A stretch of 64,000 nucleotides of DNA, from positions 1-64,000 of the forward strand of contig NZ_QXGK01000014.1 in assembly GCF_003952945.1 (NCBI RefSeq), in the 5' to 3' direction. The notes under the pieces are model-generated. The model had not been told where the DNA came from. It saw only the letters and a list, made by a program, of their open reading frames with translations, and searched no databases. How positions within the stretch are numbered: the first letter of the stretch is position 1; every line of letters starts with the position of its first letter. A program made the translations under genes and the position numbers. The stretch comes from Bifidobacterium samirii (lineage in GTDB: Bacteria > Actinomycetota > Actinomycetes > Actinomycetales > Bifidobacteriaceae). Below, in pieces: positions 37,507 to 45,720 of the stretch.

Positions 37507-38709
37507 TTACGCAATGACCCGGCTGAGGTAGTCGGAGACGGCGGCGCTCAGCGGCGTCGTCTCCTCGCCGAGCAGTCCGCTGACGCCGCGGCGCAGCAGG
37601 GCGGCCGCATCGGCTTGCCGGCTCACCGCCCCCGCGTAGACGGGGATGCCGCGCTCGCGGGCGGCGTCGAGGAATCCGCGGTCGAGTTCGCGGCCGCGGG
37701 CGACGATGAAGTCGAGTCTCAGGGTCGGCAGCGTCAATGCGCGCATCCGCGGCGACGATGTTCCGTCCGACCGGATGGTTCCCGGCAGCCGGTTCCAGTT
37801 CCCGTTTCCGTCCGCGCCGGATGCCGCCGCAGCCCGTTCCCGGCCGCGGCCGTCCATATGCACCGCCTGTGCGGCCCGATCCCGGTCGATGATGCTGCCG
37901 TGTCCGGCCGCCCCGCCGGCGCCGCCGACGATCGTCGGCCAGACGACCGTGTCGGCGATGCCGCTGGCGCACAGGCCGACCGGCCATTGCGGGTTGCGCC
38001 GGGCGAACAGGCGGATCGCCTTGCGGCTGGTCGCCATCGCCATCAGACCGCCGTCGTAGTCGGCGCGGTCCAGTTCGTCGGACACGGCGGCGACGAGCTT
38101 CGCCGCGTGACGGTCGTCGGTCTTCAAATCGAGCAGCAGGCCGGGCCGTCCGCCGGCGAGACGGACCGCGGCGAGCACCTGCCTCAGCGTCGGCACATGA
38201 TAGTCGCGGTCGTTGTGACGCATCGTCATACGCCGCAATCGGCGCAGCGGGGTCTTCGAGACAAGCAGGTCGAGTCCGGCGCGCGACAGCCGACCGGTGC
38301 GACGGTCATGGAAGACGACCGGCACACCGTCCTTGGTGAGCCGCACGTCGATCTCGGCGTAGTCGGCGCCCTGCACGCCCGCGTCGACGATCGCGCGCAG
38401 CGAGTTCTCCGGATCGCCGGCGGCGCCGCGGTGCGCGATGACGATCGGATCGTGCAACGGCGCGACCGCGGTCGTGCGGAACGCGAGCGCCGCAACCGCG
38501 TGGATCATCGTGCATGCGACGATGACACACACGAGCAGCGCCGCGACGGCCACCATCGGCCCGCGGTGGACGCGCGCGGCTGCGGACGGACGGGATGATG
38601 CGGTTCCGGCGACGCTGTCGTCCCTGATGACGCCGTACGCACCGGTGGGCTGCGATACGGCCGGTTCCGGCAATGACGGGGGCGGCGTGTGGGTTCGGTT
38701 CGCGTGCAT
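37507..38709 (-). CDS. Glycerophosphodiester phosphodiesterase family protein
   Basis: A 400-residue membrane-anchored enzyme. After about 50 hydrophilic residues comes one membrane segment (about 51-75). The catalytic TIM-barrel domain follows with VIAHRGAAGDPENSLRAI, YAEIDVRLTKDGVPVVFHD (Glu-x-Asp and the catalytic His), LLLDLKTDD and, near the end, a GVSGLLGEET stretch. It would hydrolyse glycerophosphodiesters outside the membrane. A stretch of about 60 residues rich in Gly, Ala and Arg (about 265-325) interrupts the barrel, and the usual late WTVN motif is not evident. AGGAGG precedes the ATG. Confidence 0.85.
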   Translation of the reverse strand: MHANRTHTPPPSLPEPAVSQPTGAYGVIRDDSVAGTASSRPSAAARVHRGPMVAVAALLVCVIVACTMIHAVAALAFRTTAVAPLHDPIVIAHRGAAGDPENSLRAIVDAGVQGADYAEIDVRLTKDGVPVVFHDRRTGRLSRAGLDLLVSKTPLRRLRRMTMRHNDRDYHVPTLRQVLAAVRLAGGRPGLLLDLKTDDRHAAKLVAAVSDELDRADYDGGLMAMATSRKAIRLFARRNPQWPVGLCASGIADTVVWPTIVGGAGGAAGHGSIIDRDRAAQAVHMDGRGRERAAAASGADGNGNWNRLPGTIRSDGTSSPRMRALTLPTLRLDFIVARGRELDRGFLDAARERGIPVYAGAVSRQADAAALLRRGVSGLLGEETTPLSAAVSDYLSRVIA

Positions 38710-38838
38710 CGTGCGCCTCCTTCGGCCGGTCGTTGGTTCCAGTATGACCGTCGCCGCGCGGGCGCACGCACCGACCCGCCGACGTTCAGGGCCGGTTTCA
38801 GGGAAGGTTCAGGGTCGGGCGTGGAGCAATTGGCCGAG

Positions 38839-39021
38839 CGAGGGGAAGAATCGGGACCTTGCATGCTTCTTTCTCCGATCTGAGGGGACGGTCCGATCGG
38901 AAATCTTCGGCGTTATTGGACCCTTTCGGCCGAAAACCCTTGGGTTCCGACCTTCGGCTCGGGAGAATCCTTCCCCTCAGTTCGCCGAAAGAAGCATGCA
39001 AGGCCCTGATTCTTCCCCTCG
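38839..39021. repeat. 183-bp inverted-repeat element, copy 3
   Basis: CGAGGGG at 38839 and TGAGGGG at 38881 (42 bp) on the left; reverse complements end at 38979 and 39021 on the right. Arm, centre and total lengths match copies 1 and 2 exactly, while the 85-bp centre differs. Confidence 0.75.
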
Positions 39022-39075
39022 GATCGGAAATTCGCGCGGAATCCGGCCGTCACATGACGGCGGAATCGTGGGAAT

Positions 39076-39190
39076 CGTGGATTTGTATGCGTCTCGAAGA
39101 ACCCGCGGCGCACAAATCCATGATTCGGCCGGTCATTTCGTGGATTTGCATGCGGCCGCCTCGTCGGGCCGCATACAAATCCACGAAACG
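39076..39190. repeat. Pair of ATTTGCAT-type hairpins, 63 bp apart
   Basis: CGTGGATTTGTATGCG starts at 39076 and CGTGGATTTGCATGCG at 39139, each facing a reverse complement (CACAAATCCATG; GCATACAAATCCACG). The start-to-start step is 63 bp. The same family is found at 56840-56952. Confidence 0.75.
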
Positions 39191-39235
39191 GCCGGTGCAA
39201 GCGTCAGACCGTCCCGACAGGCCTCCGATACGACG

Positions 39236-39262
39236 AAGGCCGTCCCTCGTCGGGACGGCCTT
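39236..39262 (-). terminator. Terminator of ridA
   Basis: AAGGCCGTCCC and GGGACGGCCTT form an 11-bp perfect stem with a 5-nt loop. Confidence 0.8.
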
Positions 39263-39381
39263 GCGGGTTGCGGTACGTCTGTCACGTCGGCTCGGCAGTG
39301 CAGCGGCACGTCGGCGCGACCTCGCACCGATGCGCCGCCGACACGGCGTCACCGCATAGTCACCGCGGTGTCACCGCGGCG

Positions 39382-39771
39382 TCACTGGACGGCGATCGCG
39401 TCGATTTCGACGAGCGCGCCCTTGGGGATGTCGTTGCCGCCGAACGCGACGCGCGCCGGCTTGACGGGGCCATTGAACACGGCGGCGTAGCGGGCGTCGA
39501 CCTCCTTGAAGTCGTTGACGTCCTTCATGTAGATCGTGGCGCGCACGACCTTGTCGATGCCGCTGCCGGCCTCGGCGAGGATCGCGGCGATGTTCTTCAG
39601 CGCCTGGTCGGCCTGCTCGCCGGCGGTCGCGCCCGCCAGTTCGCCGGTGGCCGGGTCGAGGCCCAGCTGGCCGGACACGAACACGAATCCGTTGGCCTTG
39701 ACCGCCTGGCTGTACGCGCCCAGCGCCGCCGGCGCCTGATCGGTGGCGACCGCTTCCAGCTTCTCGCTCAT
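39382..39771 (-). CDS. ridA: RidA family reactive-intermediate deaminase
   Basis: A 129-residue cytosolic protein of the RidA/YjgF/UK114 family, a trimer that deaminates reactive 2-aminoacrylate and other enamines released by PLP enzymes. It has LGAYSQAVKANGFVFVSGQL, the signature with the conserved Arg (KPARVAFGGNDIPKGALVEI), and the usual length. GGAAGGAACC precedes the ATG. It stands alone between repeats and tRNA-Arg. Confidence 0.93.
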   Translation of the reverse strand: MSEKLEAVATDQAPAALGAYSQAVKANGFVFVSGQLGLDPATGELAGATAGEQADQALKNIAAILAEAGSGIDKVVRATIYMKDVNDFKEVDARYAAVFNGPVKPARVAFGGNDIPKGALVEIDAIAVQ

Positions 39772-39930
39772 GATGGTTCCTTCCGTATGATGTCACGCTG
39801 TCGCCGACCATCGTAGTCGCCGCCGACCGCTCCCCTGCCGCCGCGTCCGCACCGCGGATGACGGCGTCGGTGGCGACGATCATCGGCGACCGTCGGCGGC
39901 ATCGTTCGGATAACCGCGGATAACAAAACA

Positions 39931-39967
39931 GCGGAACCGCAGGATGTCGATGATCCTGAGATTCCGC
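39931..39967 (-). terminator. Terminator of tRNA-Arg
   Basis: GCGGAA.. pairs with ..TTCCGC around an inner AGGAT/ATCCT stem. On the minus strand it is followed by TGTTTTGTTA. Confidence 0.75.
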
Positions 39968-39975
39968 CGTACTCG

Positions 39976-40048
39976 TGGGCTCGATGGGGATCGAACCCAC
40001 GACCTTCTGTTCCGGAGACAGACGCTCTATCCACTGAGCTACGAACCC
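39976..40048 (-). tRNA. tRNA-Arg (CCG)
   Basis: On the minus strand, GGGTTCG pairs with CGAGCCC (one G-U) as acceptor; the D arm has GCTCAGTGGATAGAGC, the anticodon loop CTCCGGA gives anticodon CCG (codon CGG), and the T loop reads GGTTCGATCCC. The CCA end is not encoded. A terminator follows. Confidence 0.95.
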
Positions 40049-40099
40049 GAGCAACGACTACTTTACACGTCGCCCGGACCAACGCGCGCATCGGACACG

Positions 40100-40521
40100 C
40101 AGCGTCGCAATCCGTATGGAATGAGCCGGTCCTGTACGAATCCCGACACAAACCGGGCCATCCGCGTCGCAATCCGCAAACAGCAGACCAATCATGAACG
40201 GATTGCGACGGGAACAGGGCCTCCCGCGTCGCAATCGGCAAATGGGAACCCAATCGTGAACAGATTGCGATACAAACAGGGGGGCCGGCGTCGCAATCGG
40301 TACGGGACAGCCCAGTCATATGCAAATTGCGACACAAACCGAGCGTCCCGCGTCGCAATCCGCAAACAGAAGGCCAATCGTGAACAGATTGCGACGGAAA
40401 CGGGACCTCCCGCGTCGCAATCGGTAAACGAGGAGCCGATTCCATACGAGTCCCGACGCAAACGAACCGGCCGGCGTCGCAATCCGTAAGAGGGAACCCG
40501 GTCATGGACGGATTGCGACGC
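40100..40521. repeat. 62-bp-period inverted-repeat array E (7 units)
   Basis: GCGTCGCAATC is identical in all seven left arms, at 40102, 40164, 40226, 40288, 40350, 40412 and 40474: six steps of exactly 62 bp. Right arms vary (ATTGCGACGG, ATTGCGATAC, TCCCGACAC, TCCCGACGC). The inner segments keep a loose G/A-rich then CC..TC pattern. The array fills the gap between tRNA-Arg and the CYTH gene, which are divergent. Confidence 0.9.
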
Positions 40522-40605
40522 GGCGGGTGGGCGGCGGATACGGGGAAAGACGCGGCAAGCGGCCGAATCATGCCGCGGCAGACTGCGTAACACGGCGTGA
40601 AACAT

Positions 40606-40618
40606 TAGACTGGGGGCA
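40606..40618 (+). promoter_or_regulatory. Leaderless -10 of CYTH gene
   Basis: TAGACT (40606-40611), 6 nt, then the ATG at 40618. Confidence 0.55.
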
Positions 40619-41244
40619 TGGCCGATCCGATGAACGATTTCGAATACGAACGCCGCTTCTTCTGCCGCGACATGCCGGCCGCGTTCGACGACGGGGACGA
40701 ACCGTCGCTCATCGTGCAAAGCTACTACGTCCACGACGGCGGGTACGCGCTGCGTGTGCGCGCCGTATCGCGCACGGCCCGCGTCGCGATGACCCCCGAC
40801 CTGGACCCGATCGACGTGCTCGACGCCAACCGCGATTCGTTCCGCGACGCGTTCGTCACCGTCAAGGGGCCGTCGGTGGGCGGCACGCGGTACGAGGCGG
40901 AGCGTCCGATCGACGCGCGCATCGCCACGGAGCTGATCCGCCGCGGCGGGTCGACGATCATCAAGACCCGTCATGCGGCGTGGATCGGCGAGGACGGCTG
41001 GTGCGTCGACGTGTTCGGCGGGGCGAATGCGCCGCTCATGGTCGCCACCGTGCGCCGGCCCGCGCCCGTCACCAACCTGCGGATTCCGAAATTCTGCGTG
41101 ACCGAGATCACCGATCAGGCGCGCTTCGGCAACGACGGCCTCGCCGCGCGCCCGTTCGGCGAATGGCGCGATGATTTCGAACGCGAGCTGGCCGAGCACG
41201 GCCCGCAGTTCCAGCAGCTGTTCGGCCGCAACCGGCTCGACTGA
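40618..41244 (+). CDS. CYTH-domain protein
   Basis: A 208-residue protein with the CYTH (triphosphate tunnel) pattern: the opening acidic strand FEYERRFF, matching the ExExR/K signature, VQSYYVHDGGYALRVRA, FVTVKGPSVGG..YEAERPID and the C-terminal VTEITDQARFGN. Family members bind triphosphates and divalent metal; they include inorganic triphosphatases, adenylate cyclase class IV and thiamine triphosphatase. Activity here is unknown. It is a single gene, leaderless, ended by two strong hairpins. Confidence 0.8.
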   Translation: MADPMNDFEYERRFFCRDMPAAFDDGDEPSLIVQSYYVHDGGYALRVRAVSRTARVAMTPDLDPIDVLDANRDSFRDAFVTVKGPSVGGTRYEAERPIDARIATELIRRGGSTIIKTRHAAWIGEDGWCVDVFGGANAPLMVATVRRPAPVTNLRIPKFCVTEITDQARFGNDGLAARPFGEWRDDFERELAEHGPQFQQLFGRNRLD

Positions 41245-41312
41245 GACCGATGGAACCGACCGTCCGGAGAGCGAAGCACGGCCGTCATCCGTTCGGATTG
41301 CGCCGCCTCCAT

Positions 41313-41349
41313 ATGGTCGGACGGCTCAGGCCTGCAGCCGGCCGACCAT
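41313..41349. terminator. First terminator hairpin after CYTH gene
   Basis: ATGGTCGGACGGCT and AGCCGGCCGACCAT form a 14-bp stem with one mismatch. Confidence 0.75.
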
Positions 41350-41444
41350 GAACGTCGCTCACCGGCAAAGCCAAAACCCGCCCATTCCCGAAAAGACCGT
41401 CATCCGACCGGATCGGCGGCCTTTCTACCCTCCAACGGGTAAGG

Positions 41445-41481
41445 CCACGGCCTGCGTACGCCGGTTGCGCGCAGGCCGTGG
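41445..41481. terminator. Second terminator hairpin, before thioredoxin-fold gene
   Basis: CCACGGCCTGCG and CGCAGGCCGTGG form a perfect 12-bp stem with a 13-nt loop. With the hairpin at 41313 it fills the 315-bp convergent gap; no gene is present. Confidence 0.75.
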
Positions 41482-41559
41482 ACCACCGGTAAGTCGCTGA
41501 ATCGTCGGCACGAATCGACGTGGACGCAGCCCGGAATCAGCGCGGAATCAGCACTGCGA

Positions 41560-42507
41560 TCAGTACATGAGGGTGGCGAGGCGGCGGCGGGCGCGCTTGA
41601 GGCGCTCGTCGTCCGGCTCGGGGATGGTGAAGTATTCGAGCAGCCGCTGGCGCACCGGCTCCACGTCGGCCTTGTGGCCGGCGAGATGGTCGAGCAGACG
41701 GTCGAACGCGTCGGCGATCTGGCCGCCGATCATGTCGATGTCGGCGACGGCGAGCTGCGCGTCGACGTCGTCGGGATGGTCCGCGGCGGCGGCGCGCACG
41801 ACGCGCACGTCGGCGTCGGCGGAGCGGGCGAGCAGCAGCGCCTTGGCGCGTTCGCGCGCGGCGAGACGGTCGTTCGGGTCGGCTTCGAGCACCTGCGCGT
41901 ACGCGGCGGCCGCACCCGCGTAATCGCCCGACTGGGCCAGCTGGTACGCCTCCATATGCTCCGGCGGGATGGCGGACGCCGGGTCGGCGGCGCCGTCGCC
42001 GGCCGCGTCCGGATCGCCCGAGTACGGGGCGACGCCGGTGACGCCGGCCTGCTGCGCCATGGCGATCAGCTTGGGGATGACGGTGTCGGTCAGCTGCTGG
42101 AGTTCCGCCTCGGACGGCAGGCCGGCGAGGATCGGCATCGGACGGCCGTTGATGAGCACGAACAGCGCCGGCGCGGCCTGCACCTGGAACGCCTGCGCGA
42201 TGGACGGGTTGGATGCGACGTCGATGCGGGCGAGCTGGATCTGGCCGTTGAGCGCGTTGACGGCGTCGCCGAGCGCCTGCGCCATCGGGAACAGGCGGTC
42301 GTCGGTCGGCACCCACATGAGCAGGATGATCGGGAACGTGGCCGACGTGGCGACCATCGCCTGGAACGTGCTTTCGGACACGTCGATCACGTAGCCGCCG
42401 GCCGCGGGCGCGCCGCCGGCCTGACCGGGTTCGGCCTTCACCTGATGCTTGAGGGCCTCCAGATCGACCGCTCCGGCCAGCGATACCCCGGGATTGAACT
42501 GCGCCAT
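41560..42507 (-). CDS. Thioredoxin-fold plus TPR protein, CnoX/YbbN-like
   Basis: A 315-residue protein. Residues 1-45 are specific. A thioredoxin-like domain follows (about 40-160): VIDVSESTFQAMV, LLMWVPTDDRLFPMAQ, ARIDVASNPSIAQAFQVQAA and PALFVLINGRPM with the cis-Pro. The active-site CXXC is absent, replaced by VPTDD. The C-terminal half has TPR-like helices (AYQLAQSGDYAGAAAAYAQV). E. coli CnoX is a holdase and redox helper of GroEL/DnaK; without cysteines a redox role is unlikely here. GGAGG lies 8 nt before the ATG at 42507. It stands alone. Confidence 0.85.
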   Translation of the reverse strand: MAQFNPGVSLAGAVDLEALKHQVKAEPGQAGGAPAAGGYVIDVSESTFQAMVATSATFPIILLMWVPTDDRLFPMAQALGDAVNALNGQIQLARIDVASNPSIAQAFQVQAAPALFVLINGRPMPILAGLPSEAELQQLTDTVIPKLIAMAQQAGVTGVAPYSGDPDAAGDGAADPASAIPPEHMEAYQLAQSGDYAGAAAAYAQVLEADPNDRLAARERAKALLLARSADADVRVVRAAAADHPDDVDAQLAVADIDMIGGQIADAFDRLLDHLAGHKADVEPVRQRLLEYFTIPEPDDERLKRARRRLATLMY

Positions 42508-42666
42508 GTCATGCCTCCGAATCCGTGCGCGAACATTCGATGTCGCCATCCACTATAGTGACCGCCCGCGCGCGGCCCGGCCGTGGTTCACGCCCCGCAT
42601 ACTCCCGGGAACATCCCAGCCTTCCCCTGTAGCGGCCCGCACACCGTGCGGATTCGCCGGCCCGGT

Positions 42667-43698
42667 CTACAACGCCTCGACCTTCACCACCTGACGGTCG
42701 GCGCCGACGGCGGTGATCTGCTTGCCGCTGTCCTTGGCGGGCACGTACAGCGCGACCACGATCGTGCGGGTCGCCTTGAGGGTGCTGGTGGCCTGCGTGT
42801 CGCCGAACAGCGCCTTCTCGTCGTCGGATGCGGGCTGCGATTCGCGGCCTTCGCCGGCCTGCCGGACCCACTCGTGGGTGAGCTGCGCGACGACCAGGTC
42901 GCCGCCGTCGGGCGAGCGCATCACGTGGATCGCGCCGTCGACGGGCGTGAACGTCTGCTGCTGCGTGCCGTGGTTGCGTTCGATGCCCTGCTGCACGTTC
43001 TGCGTCTCCTGCACGAGCGCCTGCCGCAGCTGGTCGTCGGCGAAGTCGGCGGCGTACTGGCTGGCGGTGCCGTTGGCGAGCACGTCGGCGTACTGCCGCA
43101 CGGCCTCCTCGGGCGTGGCGATCAGGCCTTCGTCCTTCGCGGTGCCCATCTGCGCGCCGATGCTGGGGATGTTGAAGCTGGGCAGCTGCGCGCCGGAGAA
43201 CAGGCGGGCGACGCCCCACAGCTTGTAGTTGGCGTGCGCGTCGGTCTGCGTCATGACGAGGAGTCGCTTCGACTGCTGGTCCTCGGTCGTGGTGGTGATG
43301 GTGACGACGTCGCGCGGCCAGCCGGAGTCGGTGGGGATGACGGTCTGCGCGATGTCGTCGGGGATGACGGACAGCCGATCCACGTCGGTGTTGTTACGCT
43401 GCGCGATGAGGATGCGGCTGGATGCGATGTCGAGCGCGGGGCCGGTGACGCGCGCGTCGAGGCCGTCGGTGGTCTTGTTGGCGATGGCCGCGTCGTACAC
43501 GTCGAGGATGCTCTTGCGGATCGCCGCCTCCTGGTCCTCGGTCAGATCGGGGGTGGCCTTCGCGGTGGCGGTCGTGCCGGTGTCGCCGCTGCTGCCGGCG
43601 GTCGCGGGCGCGGGCAGCTGGCCTTCGCAGCCGCCGAGCGTCAGGCAGGTGGCAAGGGCGAGCATGGCCGCCGCGATTCGTGTCGTTCGTGCGGTCAT
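42667..43698 (-). CDS. Predicted lipoprotein of unknown function
   Basis: A 343-residue secreted protein. It has a basic start, a hydrophobic stretch and the lipobox LGGC with Cys24 as the lipidation site, followed by a Thr/Ala/Gly-rich linker. The mature part is mostly hydrophilic with no motif I recognise; it has LTEDQEAAIRKSILDVYDAA near the start. Its ATG overlaps the stop of the upstream membrane-protein gene by 4 bp, so the two are made together and may form one envelope complex. Confidence 0.7.
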   Translation of the reverse strand: MTARTTRIAAAMLALATCLTLGGCEGQLPAPATAGSSGDTGTTATAKATPDLTEDQEAAIRKSILDVYDAAIANKTTDGLDARVTGPALDIASSRILIAQRNNTDVDRLSVIPDDIAQTVIPTDSGWPRDVVTITTTTEDQQSKRLLVMTQTDAHANYKLWGVARLFSGAQLPSFNIPSIGAQMGTAKDEGLIATPEEAVRQYADVLANGTASQYAADFADDQLRQALVQETQNVQQGIERNHGTQQQTFTPVDGAIHVMRSPDGGDLVVAQLTHEWVRQAGEGRESQPASDDEKALFGDTQATSTLKATRTIVVALYVPAKDSGKQITAVGADRQVVKVEAL

Positions 43699-45575
43699 CG
43701 GCGGTCCTCCTCGTCGTCGTTCTGCGCGTTGTCGTCGTTCGATGCGTCGTCGCCATCCGATTCGGCGGTTTCGACGTCGGATTCGACGTCGTCCGTTTCG
43801 TCGGATTCGTCGCCGTTCGATTCATCCGGCTCGCCGTCCGATTCTGCCGATCCGGACGGCTCGTCCGATTCGGCCAGTTCGTCGCCGTCGGATTCGTCCG
43901 ACGATTCGTCCATCTCATCCGCCGAGTCGCCTCGATCGTCCGTTGCGACGGATTCGACGTCGTCGGATGATTCGGTCGCCTCGTCGCCGTCACTGATGTC
44001 GCCGGATTCGTCGACGTCGGCCGTGTCGGTGACGTCATCCGCCGTTTCGACGATTCTGTCGGCGTTATCGGTCGATCCGGGTTCCTCGATGAAACCGTCA
44101 TCGGTCGCAGCGCCCGTCGCGGCCGGCGCGAATGAGGACGGTTCCGAACCGCCGGCCGTATCATCCGAACCTGCAGAACCGGTCAGGCCAGTCGAATACC
44201 CGGTCGAGCCGGACACGGCCGCACCGGCGGATTCCTGCGCGAGTCGGGCGAAGTAGGCCTGGAGTTCCTCGGCGGTGATCACCGACGTCTCGGTGCCGGT
44301 GTCGCCGGTCGAACCGCCTGCGACCTCGCGGCCGGTCGTTGCGTTGCCGGAGGATGCCGCATCGGAGCCGGAGGCGGCCGCAGCGGCCGTGTCGGCGACG
44401 ATGTTGCGCGCACGCGGGTCGACGATCGTCGGCTGCCCGTTGTCCTCCGCACCGGAACGGCCGGCGGCCGGCGCATGCCCGGCGGCGTGACGGCGGCGCT
44501 TGCGTCGTCCGAACGACGGTTTGAGCGACGCGAACGTGCCGGCGAGCGCCTCGCGGATCGTCACTTCCTCAGCGGCTTCGGCGGCGGTCGCACCGGATGC
44601 GGCGGCGTCGGCCGCTCCGGCGAGCGCGCCCGCGGCACCGACGGCGGTGCCGAGCGTTCCCGCGGCGGTTCCGGCGGCATCGGCGCGCGCTGACCCGTCG
44701 GCGGAACCGTCCGTCGACCCGTCGCCACGGCGCGCGGCGGCGCGGAACGCGGCTTCGTCGTCGGCGCCTCCGCCGATGCCGACGGCCGCGGCGACGGCCT
44801 TGATCTTCTTGCGGCGCTTGTGCGGCGGCATCGCGAATACGGATGCGGTGAGCACGGCCGTGACGGCGAGCAGGCCGCCGGCGAAGTAGAACGGCATCGC
44901 GAAGTCGGGCAGGGTCTGGCGCACCCAGTGGAGGGTGACGTCGGCGTCGCCTTCGGCGCCGAGGTCGATGATCGCCATCGGGGCGTCGGTCGCGTCGGCG
45001 GCGATGTCGGTGGTCATCGTGACGCTGCCGGCGTCGCAGGTGACGTCGTCCCACATGTCGGAGTCCTTGAAGGCGACGCCGGTCGCGGCCGTATCGGTCG
45101 CGGCCGTATCGCCGGTATCGCCGCCGTCCGCGCCGCCATCGGCGCTATCGGCGGCGTCTCCGCTCTTGCCCGCCTGCTTCTGCGTGGACAGCGCGGTCCA
45201 CGATTCGAGTCCGGTGACGCGCGTATAGCCGTCGTCGCCGATCCATCCGTTGATGTCCTTGCCGGCGGCGAGCGCGACGCACACCTGGTCGGCGGCGTCG
45301 GACTTGACGGTCAGCGTCGCCTTGGCGTCGACCAGCGGGAGCACGCCCGGGTCGGTGACGATGTATCGGGTGCCGCCGATGTGCGCGGTCGCGTCGATGA
45401 CGCTGCTGGGCTTCCAGATCGTCGCATTCAGTGCGCCGAGCACGATGCTCGCGACGGCCAGCATGCCGAGGATCGGCGTGACCAGCCCGCGCATGATCCA
45501 TGCGCGGCGTGAGGGGTTCCCCTCCCCTGTCGCGTTGGCCTGGTCCTGTCGTGGTTCTTGTTCGTTCACACTCAT
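43695..45575 (-). CDS. Membrane protein with long acidic C-terminal tail
   Basis: A 626-residue protein of unknown function. A first membrane segment lies at about residues 29-52 (LVTPILGMLAVASIVLGALN) and a second at about 230-250. Between them is an external domain with two cysteines (DQVCVALAAG; DDVTCDAGS) and an Asp/Ala/Gly linker. After KRRKKIKAV the cytosolic part is Ala/Gly-rich, then a run of more than 100 residues of Asp, Glu and Ser. Overlaps the lipoprotein gene downstream. The start at 45575 has TAGAAT 9 nt upstream; an ATG two codons earlier lies too close to that hexamer. Confidence 0.65.
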   Translation of the reverse strand: MSVNEQEPRQDQANATGEGNPSRRAWIMRGLVTPILGMLAVASIVLGALNATIWKPSSVIDATAHIGGTRYIVTDPGVLPLVDAKATLTVKSDAADQVCVALAAGKDINGWIGDDGYTRVTGLESWTALSTQKQAGKSGDAADSADGGADGGDTGDTAATDTAATGVAFKDSDMWDDVTCDAGSVTMTTDIAADATDAPMAIIDLGAEGDADVTLHWVRQTLPDFAMPFYFAGGLLAVTAVLTASVFAMPPHKRRKKIKAVAAAVGIGGGADDEAAFRAAARRGDGSTDGSADGSARADAAGTAAGTLGTAVGAAGALAGAADAAASGATAAEAAEEVTIREALAGTFASLKPSFGRRKRRRHAAGHAPAAGRSGAEDNGQPTIVDPRARNIVADTAAAAASGSDAASSGNATTGREVAGGSTGDTGTETSVITAEELQAYFARLAQESAGAAVSGSTGYSTGLTGSAGSDDTAGGSEPSSFAPAATGAATDDGFIEEPGSTDNADRIVETADDVTDTADVDESGDISDGDEATESSDDVESVATDDRGDSADEMDESSDESDGDELAESDEPSGSAESDGEPDESNGDESDETDDVESDVETAESDGDDASNDDNAQNDDEEDRR

Positions 45576-45590
45576 AGCCATCCCATTCTA
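45575..45590 (-). promoter_or_regulatory. Leaderless -10 of membrane protein/lipoprotein operon
   Basis: TAGAAT (45590-45585), 9 nt, then the ATG at 45575. Confidence 0.45.
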
Positions 45591-45705
45591 CATTCCGTCA
45601 TGCGAACGGCCCGGGGATCGCCTCGTCGCGCACATCCCCGACGCATTCGCAGCCGCCTCGCCTATGCCGTGAGGCATACCGTGAATCATTCTCAAGGTTT
45701 GACGA

Positions 45706-45720
45706 TACTGTGGTGTCTTA
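45706..45720 (+). promoter_or_regulatory. Leaderless -10 of FKBP lipoprotein gene
   Basis: TACTGT (45706-45711), 8 nt, then the ATG at 45720. The promoter faces the divergent TAGAAT at 45590. Confidence 0.45.

Noticed and set aside
40517-40533. GCGGGTGGGCGG at the end of array E as a copy of the argS-upstream repeat
   Set aside because: Only 12 bp match, and such GC-rich words are expected by chance at this base composition.
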